Source of the DNA: Labrys wisconsinensis
GTDB taxonomy: Bacteria > Pseudomonadota > Alphaproteobacteria > Rhizobiales > Labraceae
NCBI RefSeq assembly: GCF_030814995.1
Contig: NZ_JAUSVX010000003.1
Coordinates: forward strand, 62,001-126,000
Length of the DNA: 64,000 nucleotides
Direction of reading: 5' to 3'
The notes below the pieces were generated by a model that was not told the origin of the DNA, made no database searches, and saw only the letters and a program-made list of their open reading frames with translations. Shown in pieces: positions 27,995-35,730 of this stretch. Both the position numbers and the translations under genes were made by a program. How positions within the stretch are numbered: the stretch's first letter is position 1; every line of letters begins with the position of its first letter.

Positions 27995-28798
27995 TCACTC
28001 CGCGACGACCAGGTCGACCCGCGCTGCCTCCAGCGCCTGAGCAAGATCATCGGGCGGGCGGGCGTCGGTGACCAGCACGTGGATCTTGTCCAGCGGCACC
28101 ACCTTGGCGAAGGCGTGGTGCCCGAACTTGCTGGAATCGGCGACGATGATGGTGCGGCGCGCGGCGGCGATCATGCCCGACATCATGCCGGCCTCGGCGA
28201 GATGGCTGGTCGAACAGCCGTCAGGCGTGATGCCGCCGACCCCGATCACCGCGGTATCGGCATGGATCGCCTGGGCGCCGACCAGGGCCACCGGTCCGAG
28301 GGTGATCTGGGCGCCGCTGCGGATCTCGCCGCCGATGAGATAGAGGTTGCGGATGGCCTGCGGCGGCACGGCCGCCGGCAGGCTGAGATTGTTGGTGACG
28401 ATGGTCAGCCGCGACCGTGCGCCGAGGCCGGCGGCGAAGGCCAGCGTGGTCGAGCCGCCGTTCACGATCAGCGTCTCGCCGTCGTAGATCAGCTTGGCGG
28501 CGGCGCGGCCGATGCTGCTTTTTGCGCTGTGTTGTGCGTGCATGCGCTGATCGAACGGCATATCTGCCGCCGCAAGGTTATCGGCGGGCACGGCACCGCC
28601 ATGAATGCGGCTGAGAAAGCCCTGCTCAGCCAAGATGTCGAGATCTCTGCGGATCGTGTCCAGAGAAACGTCGAACTTGGCGCTCATCTCGGCCACGGTG
28701 ATCTGGCCGCTTTGCCTGGCGAAGCGGAGAATCTCGGCTCTCCTCTTTGCAGGGAGCGCGGAATCTCCAAAAACTTGCTCGAAATCAGCAGTGCTCAT
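27995..28798 (-). CDS. DeoR/GlpR-family transcriptional regulator
   Basis: A 267-residue regulator. The N-terminal helix-turn-helix (about 17-70) carries VSLDTIRRDLDILAEQGFLSRIHGG (in part DTIRRDLDILAEQG), typical of DeoR. The C-terminal sugar-phosphate-sensing domain has NGGSTTLAFAAGL, TNNLSLP and VGVGGITPDGCST. ATG at 28798 follows the family. It is divergent from the sugar ABC cassette and likely controls it, responding to a phosphorylated sugar made by the kinase in that cassette. The inverted repeat at 28875-28908 is a candidate operator. Confidence 0.92.
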   Translation of the reverse strand: MSTADFEQVFGDSALPAKRRAEILRFARQSGQITVAEMSAKFDVSLDTIRRDLDILAEQGFLSRIHGGAVPADNLAAADMPFDQRMHAQHSAKSSIGRAAAKLIYDGETLIVNGGSTTLAFAAGLGARSRLTIVTNNLSLPAAVPPQAIRNLYLIGGEIRSGAQITLGPVALVGAQAIHADTAVIGVGGITPDGCSTSHLAEAGMMSGMIAAARRTIIVADSSKFGHHAFAKVVPLDKIHVLVTDARPPDDLAQALEAARVDLVVAE

Positions 28799-28874
28799 GA
28801 CGCCTCTTGCCGGAAGACCCGCCGGCGGACCACTCACGCCATACCGTAGCACGCTTGAAGCCCACTCAAAAGAC

Positions 28875-28908
28875 GCAATTTCTCGCACTCAATCTCCACA
28901 GAAATTGC
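28875..28908. promoter_or_regulatory. Inverted repeat, probable operator of the sugar cassette
   Basis: GCAATTTCT (28875-28883) and AGAAATTGC (28900-28908) are perfect 9-bp inverted arms 16 bases apart. They lie in the divergent gap between the DeoR-type gene and the binding-protein gene. A TTGACG box starts at 28909, so the right arm abuts a possible -35 element reading toward the transporter. Binding by the DeoR protein is inferred. Confidence 0.5.
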
Positions 28909-29001
28909 TTGACGATGCGTCTTTATGCTGTTTTCGTCTCGCTCGTCGATGAGCCCAAGCCCCGCCAGAAGAGGGGGCGGCCCAATCACGGGAGAAAACG
29001 C

Positions 29002-30342
29002 ATGTCGGATAGCAACGATCGGGAGTCGAAGACCGCGTGGAAGCCCGCGCATCGCATCGCACGGCGCCAGTTCCTGAAGGCGACCGCGCTGGCCGCCGGC
29101 GGCCTGCTCGCCGCGCCGGCCGTGCTGCGCCATATCGAGGTGGCGCAGGCCGCGGACAGGACGGAGATTTCCTTCGCCAGCGCCAAGTTCTTCGGCAAGA
29201 GCACCGTGGCGCAGGTCGTCGAGGCCTTCAACCAGTCGCAGGGCAAGATCCTGGTCAAGTACGACGAGCTGCCGCCGCCCAGCGCCTCGACCGAGGTGCA
29301 TCAGGGGCTGGTGCAGCGCCTGGCCAAGAAGGACGGCACGCCGGACGTGTTCACGCAGGACGTGGTCTGGATCGCCGAGTTCGCCGGCGCCGGCTGGGCG
29401 CTGCCGCTCGACGAGTACGTTTCCGCCGACGAGGCGGGCCAGTACTTCCCGGGCGTGCTGGCGGCCTGCCGCTGGAACGGCAAGCTCACCGCCCTGCCCT
29501 GGTTCGTCGATTCCGGCATGCTCTACTATCGCACCGACCTCCTGAAGGAGATCGGCGCCGGCGTTCCCGAGACGTGGGACCAGCTCGTCGCCGCCGCGCA
29601 GGCCCTGATGAAAGCCGGCAAGGCCAAGATCGGCTTTTCCTGGCAGGCCAAGCAGGCCGAGGTGCTGATCTGCGACCTCGTCGAGTTCGTCACCTCCAAC
29701 GGCGGCGCCATCCTCGGGCCGGACGGCAAGACGGTCGAGATCACCAAGCCGGCCGCGGTCGAGGCGGTGCAGTTCATGTACGACACCATCGCCAAGCACA
29801 AGATCAGCCCGCCGGACGTGCGCAGCTGGGACGAGGAGCCCTCGCGTGCGCCCTTCACCGGCGGCGACGCGGCCTTCCTGCGCAACTGGTCCTATGTCCA
29901 TCCCATCGCCGAGGATCCGAAGTCGTCCTCCATCGCCGGCAAGGTCGGCGTCGCGCCGCTGCCGCACTTCGCCAAGGGCAAGAGCGCGGCGTGCCTCGGC
30001 GGCTACCAGTACGGCGTCAATGCCGCGACAAAGAACCGCGACGCGGCGATCGAGTTCCTGAAATGGCTGTCGAGCCCGGAGACGCAGCTGCGCTTCGCCG
30101 TCGAGCTCGGACTCGCGCCGAGCCGGCCGGGCGTGTTCGATTCCGCCGAGCTCGGCAAGGCCCAGCCGTTCATGCAGACGCTGAAGCCGGTCTTCGTCGG
30201 CGCGACGGCGCGGCCGGTCACCCCGAAATACGCCCAGGTGACGCTGGCGCTGCAATCGGCGGTGTCCAAGGCCGTGACCCACGGCAACGTCGCCGAGGCG
30301 CTCGGCGAGGCCAGGCGCAAGCTCGAGCAGATCGTCGCCTGA
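29002..30342 (+). CDS. Sugar ABC transporter substrate-binding protein (Tat signal)
   Basis: A 446-residue family 1 extracellular solute-binding protein. The Tat motif RRQFLKATALAAGG near 22-35 leads to cleavage after VAQAA, so it is exported folded. The mature part has the typical DVVWIAEFAGAGWALPLDEY, PWFVDSGMLYYRTDLL and AIEFLKWLSSPETQLRFA segments of sugar binders. GGAG precedes the ATG at 29002. Its stop overlaps the first permease start (TGATG). Ligand unknown; the linked kinase and aldolase-like genes suggest a ketose or sugar-phosphate precursor. Confidence 0.9.
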   Translation: MSDSNDRESKTAWKPAHRIARRQFLKATALAAGGLLAAPAVLRHIEVAQAADRTEISFASAKFFGKSTVAQVVEAFNQSQGKILVKYDELPPPSASTEVHQGLVQRLAKKDGTPDVFTQDVVWIAEFAGAGWALPLDEYVSADEAGQYFPGVLAACRWNGKLTALPWFVDSGMLYYRTDLLKEIGAGVPETWDQLVAAAQALMKAGKAKIGFSWQAKQAEVLICDLVEFVTSNGGAILGPDGKTVEITKPAAVEAVQFMYDTIAKHKISPPDVRSWDEEPSRAPFTGGDAAFLRNWSYVHPIAEDPKSSSIAGKVGVAPLPHFAKGKSAACLGGYQYGVNAATKNRDAAIEFLKWLSSPETQLRFAVELGLAPSRPGVFDSAELGKAQPFMQTLKPVFVGATARPVTPKYAQVTLALQSAVSKAVTHGNVAEALGEARRKLEQIVA

Positions 30343-31289
30343 TGGCCCAGTCGGTCCCCGTCCCGGAGCGGGCGCTGCGGAAACGGAGCGCGCAGGAGGT
30401 GCGCAGGGGCTGGAGCGGTCGCTTCACCCCTCTCCTCTTCCTCGTTCCGGCTGCCGTCGCCCTCGCCTCGGTCTCGGTCTACCCGATCCTCGACGGGGTC
30501 CGGCTGTCGCTCCGCGATACGCTGCTCTCGACCCAGGACGACAATTTCGTCGGCCTGGCCAACTATGCGGCGCTGGCCGAGGACGACCAGTTCTGGTCGG
30601 CCTGGCAGCACACGCTCGCCTTCACAGCCGCTTCGACCCTCCTGGAGACGCTGCTGGGCCTCGGCATGGCGCTGGTGCTCTACGAGCCGTTCCGCGGCCG
30701 CGGCGCCGTGCGCGCCGCCATGCTGATCCCCTGGGCCATCCCGACGGTGGTGACCTCCAAGATGTTCGGCTGGCTGTTCGACGGCCAGCATGGCGTGATC
30801 AACTGGCTGCTCGTGCAGGCGGGGCTGATCTCCGACTACGTCAACTGGTACGGCTCGCCCGATACCGCCTTCGCCTCGATCATCGCGGCCGACGTCTGGA
30901 AGACCGCGCCCTTCATGGCGCTCCTGCTGCTGGCCGGCCTGCAGACCATCCCGCATTCCCTGGTCGAGGCGGCGCGCATCGACGGCGCCGGCCCCTGGCA
31001 GGCCTTCTGGCACGTGCGGCTGCCCCTGCTGCTTCCCACCCTGCTGATCGCCGGCATGTTCCGTGCCCTCGACGCCTTCCGCATCTTCGACCTCGTCTAT
31101 GTCTTGACCGGCGGTGGCCCGGCCGATTCCACCGAGGTGCTCTCGACACTCACCTACAAGACGCTGTTTTCCGGCCTGCAGTTCGGCTACGGCAGCGCGC
31201 TTGCGAGCGCCATGTTCCTGACCGAGGCGGTGCTCGCCGCCGGGTTCGGCATCTACATCGTCCGCCGCATGCGGCAGGCCAACGGGTGA
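30342..31289 (+). CDS. Sugar ABC transporter permease (MalF type)
   Basis: A 315-residue inner-membrane permease with six membrane segments and the cytosolic EAA loop EAARIDGAGPWQAFWHVRLP, which docks the ATPase. An N-terminal basic tail (ALRKRSAQEVRRGW) precedes the first helix. The IFDLVYVLTGGGPADSTEVL segment is typical of MalF-like subunits. The ATG overlaps the upstream stop by one base, indicating translational coupling with the binding protein. Confidence 0.94.
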   Translation: MAQSVPVPERALRKRSAQEVRRGWSGRFTPLLFLVPAAVALASVSVYPILDGVRLSLRDTLLSTQDDNFVGLANYAALAEDDQFWSAWQHTLAFTAASTLLETLLGLGMALVLYEPFRGRGAVRAAMLIPWAIPTVVTSKMFGWLFDGQHGVINWLLVQAGLISDYVNWYGSPDTAFASIIAADVWKTAPFMALLLLAGLQTIPHSLVEAARIDGAGPWQAFWHVRLPLLLPTLLIAGMFRALDAFRIFDLVYVLTGGGPADSTEVLSTLTYKTLFSGLQFGYGSALASAMFLTEAVLAAGFGIYIVRRMRQANG

Positions 31290-31298
31290 GGCGCGACC

Positions 31299-32144
31299 AT
31301 GGCCGCATCCCTCCGGGCTCGTGCCCTCCTCTCCCGCGCTGCCCTCCACGTGGCGGCGGCCCTGATCGTCGTCTGGTCGGCGGCGCCCTTCCTCTGGCAG
31401 ATCTCGACCAGCTTCCAGGAGGACCGCCTCCTCACCGCGCCGACGCCGAGCCTGATCCCCTGGCCGGGGACGCTCGACCATTTCCGCAACATCTTCGTGG
31501 AGAAGCAGTTCCACCTCTACATCGTCAACTCGCTGATCGTCGCCGGCGCCACGGCGCTCTCCTGCCTCGTCATCGGCGCGCTCGCCGCCTTCGCCCTGTC
31601 GCGGTTCCGGCTCGCCAACCGGTTCGGCATCCTCGGCCTGATCCTGTCGGTGTCGATGTTCCCGCAGATCGCCATCGTGGCGCCGCTCTACCTGATCGCC
31701 TCGTCGATCGGGCTGATGAACACCTACACGGTGCTGATCATCATCTATCTCGCGCTCGGGCTGCCGCTGGTGATCTGGGTGCTGTTCGGCTATTTCGAGA
31801 CTATCCCCCGCGAGATCGACGAAGCCGCCATCATCGACGGCGCCGGCCCGCTGCGCCTCCTCGTCTCGGTGATCGTGCCGATGTCCCTGCCCGGCTTCGT
31901 CACCACCGGGCTCCTCGCCTTCATCATGGCGTGGAACGAATTCATGTTCGCGCTCGCCTTCACCTCCGGCGCTGCGCGCCAGACCATCCCGGTCGGCATC
32001 GCCAACTTCACCAACCTGTTCTACGTGCCCTGGGGCGACGTCGCCGCCGCGTCGGTGGTCGTCACCGTGCCGCTCGTCGCCCTGGTGCTGGCCTTCCAGC
32101 GCTACATCATCGCGGGCCTGACCCAGGGAGCGGTCAAGGAATGA
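31299..32144 (+). CDS. Sugar ABC transporter permease (MalG type)
   Basis: A 281-residue partner permease with six membrane helices. The EAA loop reads EAAIIDGAGPLRLLVSVIVP, and MAWNEFMFALAFT is typical of MalG-like subunits. It starts 9 bases after the other permease and overlaps the kinase gene by ATGA. No ATPase gene follows or precedes the set, so a shared MalK/UgpC-type ATPase encoded elsewhere must energise it. Confidence 0.94.
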   Translation: MAASLRARALLSRAALHVAAALIVVWSAAPFLWQISTSFQEDRLLTAPTPSLIPWPGTLDHFRNIFVEKQFHLYIVNSLIVAGATALSCLVIGALAAFALSRFRLANRFGILGLILSVSMFPQIAIVAPLYLIASSIGLMNTYTVLIIIYLALGLPLVIWVLFGYFETIPREIDEAAIIDGAGPLRLLVSVIVPMSLPGFVTTGLLAFIMAWNEFMFALAFTSGAARQTIPVGIANFTNLFYVPWGDVAAASVVVTVPLVALVLAFQRYIIAGLTQGAVKE

Positions 32145-33424
32145 CGCGCACATCCGCCGCTTTCGAGGACACCTGGCGCGAGGCCTATGCGCGTCTTGCA
32201 GCGGAGGTGCCACGCCTCGCCGCCGCGGCGAGGCCGCTGCTGGCCGGCTTCGCCGCCTGCGTCGACAAGCTGCTCGACCTGCACGAGATCGCGCCGCGTC
32301 TTGCAGAGCACCCCGAGGCACCGGCACGACGCTTCCTCGAGGCGCTGATGACGCGGGCCGCAGCCGGCCGCGGCGGCGAGATCCTGGTGGACTGGCCGGC
32401 CGGCCCGGCCTTCCTCGCCCCGCTGGCGCAAGGCAGCGCTCTCGGCGGCACCGCGGCGCAGGCCGCCTGGGCCCTGGCCCGGCTCGGCGCGCCGGCGATC
32501 ATCGCGCTGGGCGACCGCAGCGCCGACCAGCTCGCGGTGCTCGATCCGGCGACATGGCTCGCCGACGGCGACGGCAAGCTGCGGCGAGCCGGCGAGACGG
32601 CACCGGAGGGTGAAGGCAAGCCGGCTCACTACATCGTCGAGTATACGGCCGGCCGGCCCCTGCCCGGCCTTGTCCCGACGCGCTCGACCCGCATCATCGT
32701 CCGCTTCGCCGACGAGGACATCGAGCGCGATGCGGCCTTCCGGGCCTATGGCCGCGGCCACGGTGCTGGCGCCGGCGCAGCGCTGCTGTCGGGGCCCAAT
32801 GCCGTGCCGCCCGGCCCGCTGGAGGCGGCGCTGGACGAGCTGGCGGATGCAGCGGCGGAATGGCGCGCGGCCGGCATCGGCCTCGTCCATCTCGAGCTCG
32901 GCGAATTCGCCATGCCCGGCACGCGGGAGGCCGTGCTGGAGCGTCTCGCCGGCAGCGTCACCTCCGTGGGCATGAACCGCAGCGAGCTGCGCTCGCTGAT
33001 GCCCGGCGTCGACGAGCGGGAGGCCTTGGCCGCCCTGGCCTGGAAGCTCGGGGCGCGACGCGCGGTCATGCATGCGGACGAATGGGCGCTGGCGGCGACG
33101 TGCGGCGATCCCGACATCGAGCGTGACGCGCTGGCGGCAGGCTGCCTGCTCGCCTCGGCCCGGGCGCAGGCGGGGCGCCCCGTCGGCGCCCCGAAGGCCA
33201 CGGACGACGCGGCCTTCCTGCCGCCGCCGGTGCCGCTCGTGGAACGGCGCGACGGCTGGAGCTTCGTCGCCTGCCCTGCCCCCTATCTCGCGCAGCCACG
33301 CTCCACCATCGGCCTCGGCGACACCTTCACCGCCGGCACCATGCTGGTGCACTGCCAGCCGCAACACCAGCCGATCCTCGCCGGGCTCGACGCGGCGGCC
33401 GGCCCCTTCCCGCTTCCCGCATGA
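32141..33424 (+). CDS. Probable ADP-dependent sugar kinase (ADP-PFK/GK fold)
   Basis: A 427-residue protein I assign to the ADP-dependent glucokinase/phosphofructokinase family. It opens its core with FAACVDKLLDL and contains NRSELRSLM (the NxxE-like region). It ends with STIGLGDTFTAG at 388-399, where Asp394 is the expected catalytic base of ribokinase-like kinases. Such enzymes are best known from archaea and a few bacterial lineages. It is translationally coupled to the MalG-type permease, so it probably phosphorylates the imported sugar. The phosphoryl donor and the sugar are inferred, not shown. Confidence 0.66.
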   Translation: MTRTSAAFEDTWREAYARLAAEVPRLAAAARPLLAGFAACVDKLLDLHEIAPRLAEHPEAPARRFLEALMTRAAAGRGGEILVDWPAGPAFLAPLAQGSALGGTAAQAAWALARLGAPAIIALGDRSADQLAVLDPATWLADGDGKLRRAGETAPEGEGKPAHYIVEYTAGRPLPGLVPTRSTRIIVRFADEDIERDAAFRAYGRGHGAGAGAALLSGPNAVPPGPLEAALDELADAAAEWRAAGIGLVHLELGEFAMPGTREAVLERLAGSVTSVGMNRSELRSLMPGVDEREALAALAWKLGARRAVMHADEWALAATCGDPDIERDALAAGCLLASARAQAGRPVGAPKATDDAAFLPPPVPLVERRDGWSFVACPAPYLAQPRSTIGLGDTFTAGTMLVHCQPQHQPILAGLDAAAGPFPLPA

Positions 33425-33435
33425 GGAGAGGGCCC

Positions 33436-33558
33436 ATGGCCGTGACCAGCCCACGACGCATCGGCGAAACCTTTGCCTTCCCCCGACACGACCGCCCTGC
33501 CGGTCGTCTTCCGCCCCCCCACCCCCCAAGGCACCCAGGACCAAGGAGCGCCCGATGA
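33436..33558 (+). other. Possible 40-codon leader ORF with C-tracts
   Basis: An ATG at 33436, preceded by GAGGAG, opens a 40-codon frame whose TGA overlaps the ATG of the aldolase-like gene (ATGA). The frame includes runs of seven and six C (33514-33520 and 33522-33527). The predicted peptide is Pro/Arg-rich and matches nothing I know. It may be a coupling peptide, a decayed gene start, or chance. Confidence 0.25.
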
Positions 33559-34559
33559 CCCGCATGGACGACAAGCTCGCCCGCATCAGAGCCGGCAATT
33601 ACCGCAAGGGCGATTTCATCATCGCCGACGCCAAGGACGGCGACATGTCCAACCCGATCCCGGCAACCGGCCCGCTGCGCGGCTCGGACGGCAGCGTCAC
33701 GCGCTTTCGCACCCGTGCCGAGTTCCTGGAGCAGATCACCGCGCTGATCCGCCAGGACCTGCTCGACATCATGCTGGTCTCGGCCTCGAACCTGGAGCTC
33801 CTGCAGGAGGCCGGCGCCTTCAAGGGCAGCGCCATCGAGCCGGCGTTCCGCGCCAACGACACCACCGACATCTGGGGCGCGCGGCCGAACGGCTACGGCA
33901 AGCTCGGGCCCTCGCGCCCGTTCCGCACCCCGTCGCTGAAGCGCATCGCCGAGGCCGGCATCGGCGATCTCGGCCTCTATTCCGTGACCTTCGTCAACGA
34001 CCTCGATGCGGACCTGCGCTCGCTGGAAGCCTTCACCGCCTTCCGCGAGGACGCGGCCGCCAACGGCATCCGCTACTTCCTGGAAGTGTTCAACCCGAAC
34101 ATCGATTGCGGCCTGCCTGCGGAGGCGATCCCGCACTTCGTCAATGATTGCCTCGCCCGCTGCCTCTCCGGTGTCCTGAAGCGCGACCGGCCGCAATTCC
34201 TGAAATATCCCTACAACGGAGCGAAGGCGCTGGACGAGCTGGTGTCCTACGATCCGGGGCTGGTCGTCGGCGTGCTCGGCGGTGGCGCCGGCACGACCCG
34301 CGACACGTTCGAGCTGCTCTACCAGGCGGAGAAGTACGGCGCCCGCGTTGCCCTGTTCGGCCGCAAGATCAACCTGGCGGAGAGCCAGCTCGACATCGTG
34401 CGCTTCATGCGGGCGGTCGCCGACGGCGAGATGAAGCCGCTGGAGGCGGTGCAGGCCTATCACGGCGTGCTGCGCGACAAGGACATCCCGCCGGTGCGCG
34501 CTCTGGAGGACGACAGCCAGGTCACGGAGGCGGTGCTGAAGCCGGCCGCGTCGGCCTGA
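33555..34559 (+). CDS. Aldolase-like TIM-barrel protein of the sugar cassette
   Basis: A 334-residue cytosolic protein with alternating strand and helix pattern of a beta/alpha barrel. Landmarks are DIMLVSASNLELLQEAG (67-84), YFLEVFNPNIDCG (174-186), FLKYPYNG (215-222), VVGVLGGGAGTT (from about 234) and VALFGRKINLAESQLD. Lys217 in FLKYPYNG resembles the Schiff-base Lys position of class I DhnA/LacD-type aldolases. AGGAG lies 7 bases before the ATG. Position after an importer and a sugar kinase supports cleavage of a sugar phosphate. I do not recognise an exact family. Confidence 0.65.
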   Translation: MTRMDDKLARIRAGNYRKGDFIIADAKDGDMSNPIPATGPLRGSDGSVTRFRTRAEFLEQITALIRQDLLDIMLVSASNLELLQEAGAFKGSAIEPAFRANDTTDIWGARPNGYGKLGPSRPFRTPSLKRIAEAGIGDLGLYSVTFVNDLDADLRSLEAFTAFREDAAANGIRYFLEVFNPNIDCGLPAEAIPHFVNDCLARCLSGVLKRDRPQFLKYPYNGAKALDELVSYDPGLVVGVLGGGAGTTRDTFELLYQAEKYGARVALFGRKINLAESQLDIVRFMRAVADGEMKPLEAVQAYHGVLRDKDIPPVRALEDDSQVTEAVLKPAASA

Positions 34560-34584
34560 CGGCGTCCGGACTGGGTGGAGTTGA

Positions 34585-34620
34585 TCCGCCTCCCCGTGAA
34601 CAGCCTCGTGGGGAGGCGGA
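34585..34620 (+). terminator. Long GC hairpin after the sugar cassette
   Basis: TCCGCCTCCCC (34585-34595) pairs perfectly with GGGGAGGCGGA (34610-34620) across a 14-base loop, 26 bases after the aldolase-like gene. No T-run follows, so termination would be weak or factor-assisted; it separates the sugar cassette from the toxin-antitoxin genes. Confidence 0.55.
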
Positions 34621-34690
34621 CGTGCGTCTTGCTGTCGACGCCCAAAATGACTAGTTATTTGACTAGACATTTCAGGCGAACGAAACACCG

Positions 34691-34948
34691 ATGAAGAGTT
34701 GGCCGGTCCAGGACGCCAAGGCTCGCTTCAGCGAGCTCCTCGACACTTGCCTGAGAGAAGGTCCTCAGTTGGTGACGAAGCGCGGAGCGGATACGGCGGT
34801 GCTGGTTCCGATCCAGGATTGGCATCGCCTGCAGCAGTCCGCCCGCCCGACGCTGAAAGATCTGTTGCTGGCGCAAACGCCGCGCGGCGACATGCCCCTG
34901 CCGCAGCGCGGCCGCCTGCATCGCCGCCCTCCCGGCAACGTCGAGTGA
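34691..34948 (+). CDS. Phd/YefM-family antitoxin
   Basis: An 85-residue antitoxin with the family N-terminus MKSWPVQDAKARFSELLDTC and the VTKRGADTAVLVPIQDW strand pair of the DNA-binding fold. The C-terminal 30 residues are the flexible toxin-binding part. Its stop overlaps the toxin start (GTGA). The pair is expected to repress its own promoter, in the AT-rich 50 bases upstream (ACTAGTTATTTGACTAGAC includes two CTAG steps). Confidence 0.88.
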   Translation: MKSWPVQDAKARFSELLDTCLREGPQLVTKRGADTAVLVPIQDWHRLQQSARPTLKDLLLAQTPRGDMPLPQRGRLHRRPPGNVE

Positions 34949-35364
34949 CGGCGGTGTACCTTCTGGACACGAATGTCGTTTCCGAACTTCGCCGCCTGCG
35001 TCCGCACGGAGCGGTGCTGAAATGGCTCCAAGGCATCGATGACGCCGATCTTCACCTCTCTGCGGTGACCATCGGCGAGATACAGGCGGGAATCGAGATA
35101 GCTCGGGAGCAGGACGGCGGCAAAGCCACCGAAATCGAGGCCTGGCTGGAGCAGGTCGCAGCAACATTCAATGTCCTGCCGATGGACGCTCGCGCATTCC
35201 GCTGCTGGGGACGGCTCATGCATCGCCGATCCGATCATCTGGTCGAGGACGCGATGATCGCGGCGACGGCACAGGTGCACGATCTCATCGTTGCAACCCG
35301 GAACGTCCGAGACTTTGACCCGTTCGGCGTTCGGACCTTCAATCCATTCGTCGCCTCGCCGTGA
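34945..35364 (+). CDS. VapC-type PIN-domain toxin
   Basis: A 139-residue PIN-domain ribonuclease toxin. The acidic metal-binding residues are present: Asp8 in YLLDTNVVSE, Glu45 in IGEIQAGI, Asp102 in VEDAMIAATA and Asp123 in TRNVRDF. The GTG start at 34945 overlaps the antitoxin stop. This module type usually cleaves tRNA or rRNA when the antitoxin is degraded. It appears intact. Its last 26 bases overlap the remnant of a second toxin on the other strand. Confidence 0.9.
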   Translation: MTAVYLLDTNVVSELRRLRPHGAVLKWLQGIDDADLHLSAVTIGEIQAGIEIAREQDGGKATEIEAWLEQVAATFNVLPMDARAFRCWGRLMHRRSDHLVEDAMIAATAQVHDLIVATRNVRDFDPFGVRTFNPFVASP

Positions 35365-35407
35365 ACATCATCGCCTCGGAGACCACATTGGTATCGAGGA
35401 GAATCAT
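35339..35407 (-). pseudogene. Remnant of a FitB/VapC toxin gene (22 codons)
   Basis: Starting at an ATG that overlaps the stop of the FitA-like antitoxin (ATGA), this frame encodes MILLDTNVVSEAM, the unmistakable start of a PIN toxin with its first Asp. It then breaks into unrelated sequence and stops after 22 codons, inside the tail of the convergent vapC. The rest of the toxin has been lost, most simply by a deletion that fused two toxin-antitoxin loci. Confidence 0.8.
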
Positions 35408-35649
35408 TCAAAGCGCACCGGCTCGGCTGGGGCCTTGTGGCGATCGAACGCCAGATCATCATCACGCAGGCCGGCGCGACGGCCGATCTCGGCCAGGAGC
35501 ATGCCGAGCTTGACCCGATCCTGCGAACGCACGGCATTCTCGAGGATGTCCCGGATTTCCGCTTCCGTGCTCCGGCCGTGCTGGGCCGCTCGGAGCTTGA
35601 GTGCGCGGTGAGTCGCCTCAGGCAAATTTCTGATGGTGACGGCAGGCAT
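35404..35649 (-). CDS. FitA-like ribbon-helix-helix antitoxin (orphan)
   Basis: An 81-residue antitoxin. The ribbon-helix-helix domain is MPAVTIRNLPEATHRALKLRAAQHGRSTEAEIRDILENAV in pieces (TIRNLPEATHRALKLRAA, STEAEIRDILENAV), and the C-terminal tail is the toxin-binding part (LAFDRHKAPAEPVRFE). The toxin gene that should follow is truncated to 22 codons. It could still repress its promoter or neutralise a related toxin, but whether it recognises the adjacent intact VapC is unknown. Confidence 0.88.
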   Translation of the reverse strand: MPAVTIRNLPEATHRALKLRAAQHGRSTEAEIRDILENAVRSQDRVKLGMLLAEIGRRAGLRDDDLAFDRHKAPAEPVRFE

Positions 35650-35706
35650 TGATATCAGCCCCTGCTATTCCGCATCAATGATATCGTACGGTTCCGTTTG
35701 ATATCA
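35650..35706. promoter_or_regulatory. Three TGATATC repeats upstream of the FitA-like gene
   Basis: TGATATCA (35650-35657), TGATATCG (35679-35686) and TGATATCA (35699-35706) form three near-palindromic sites starting next to the antitoxin ATG. Ribbon-helix-helix antitoxins bind short palindromes in their own promoter, so these are likely operators. Confidence 0.5.
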
Positions 35707-35730
35707 ATATCTGACCCCGAGATCCTTCGT

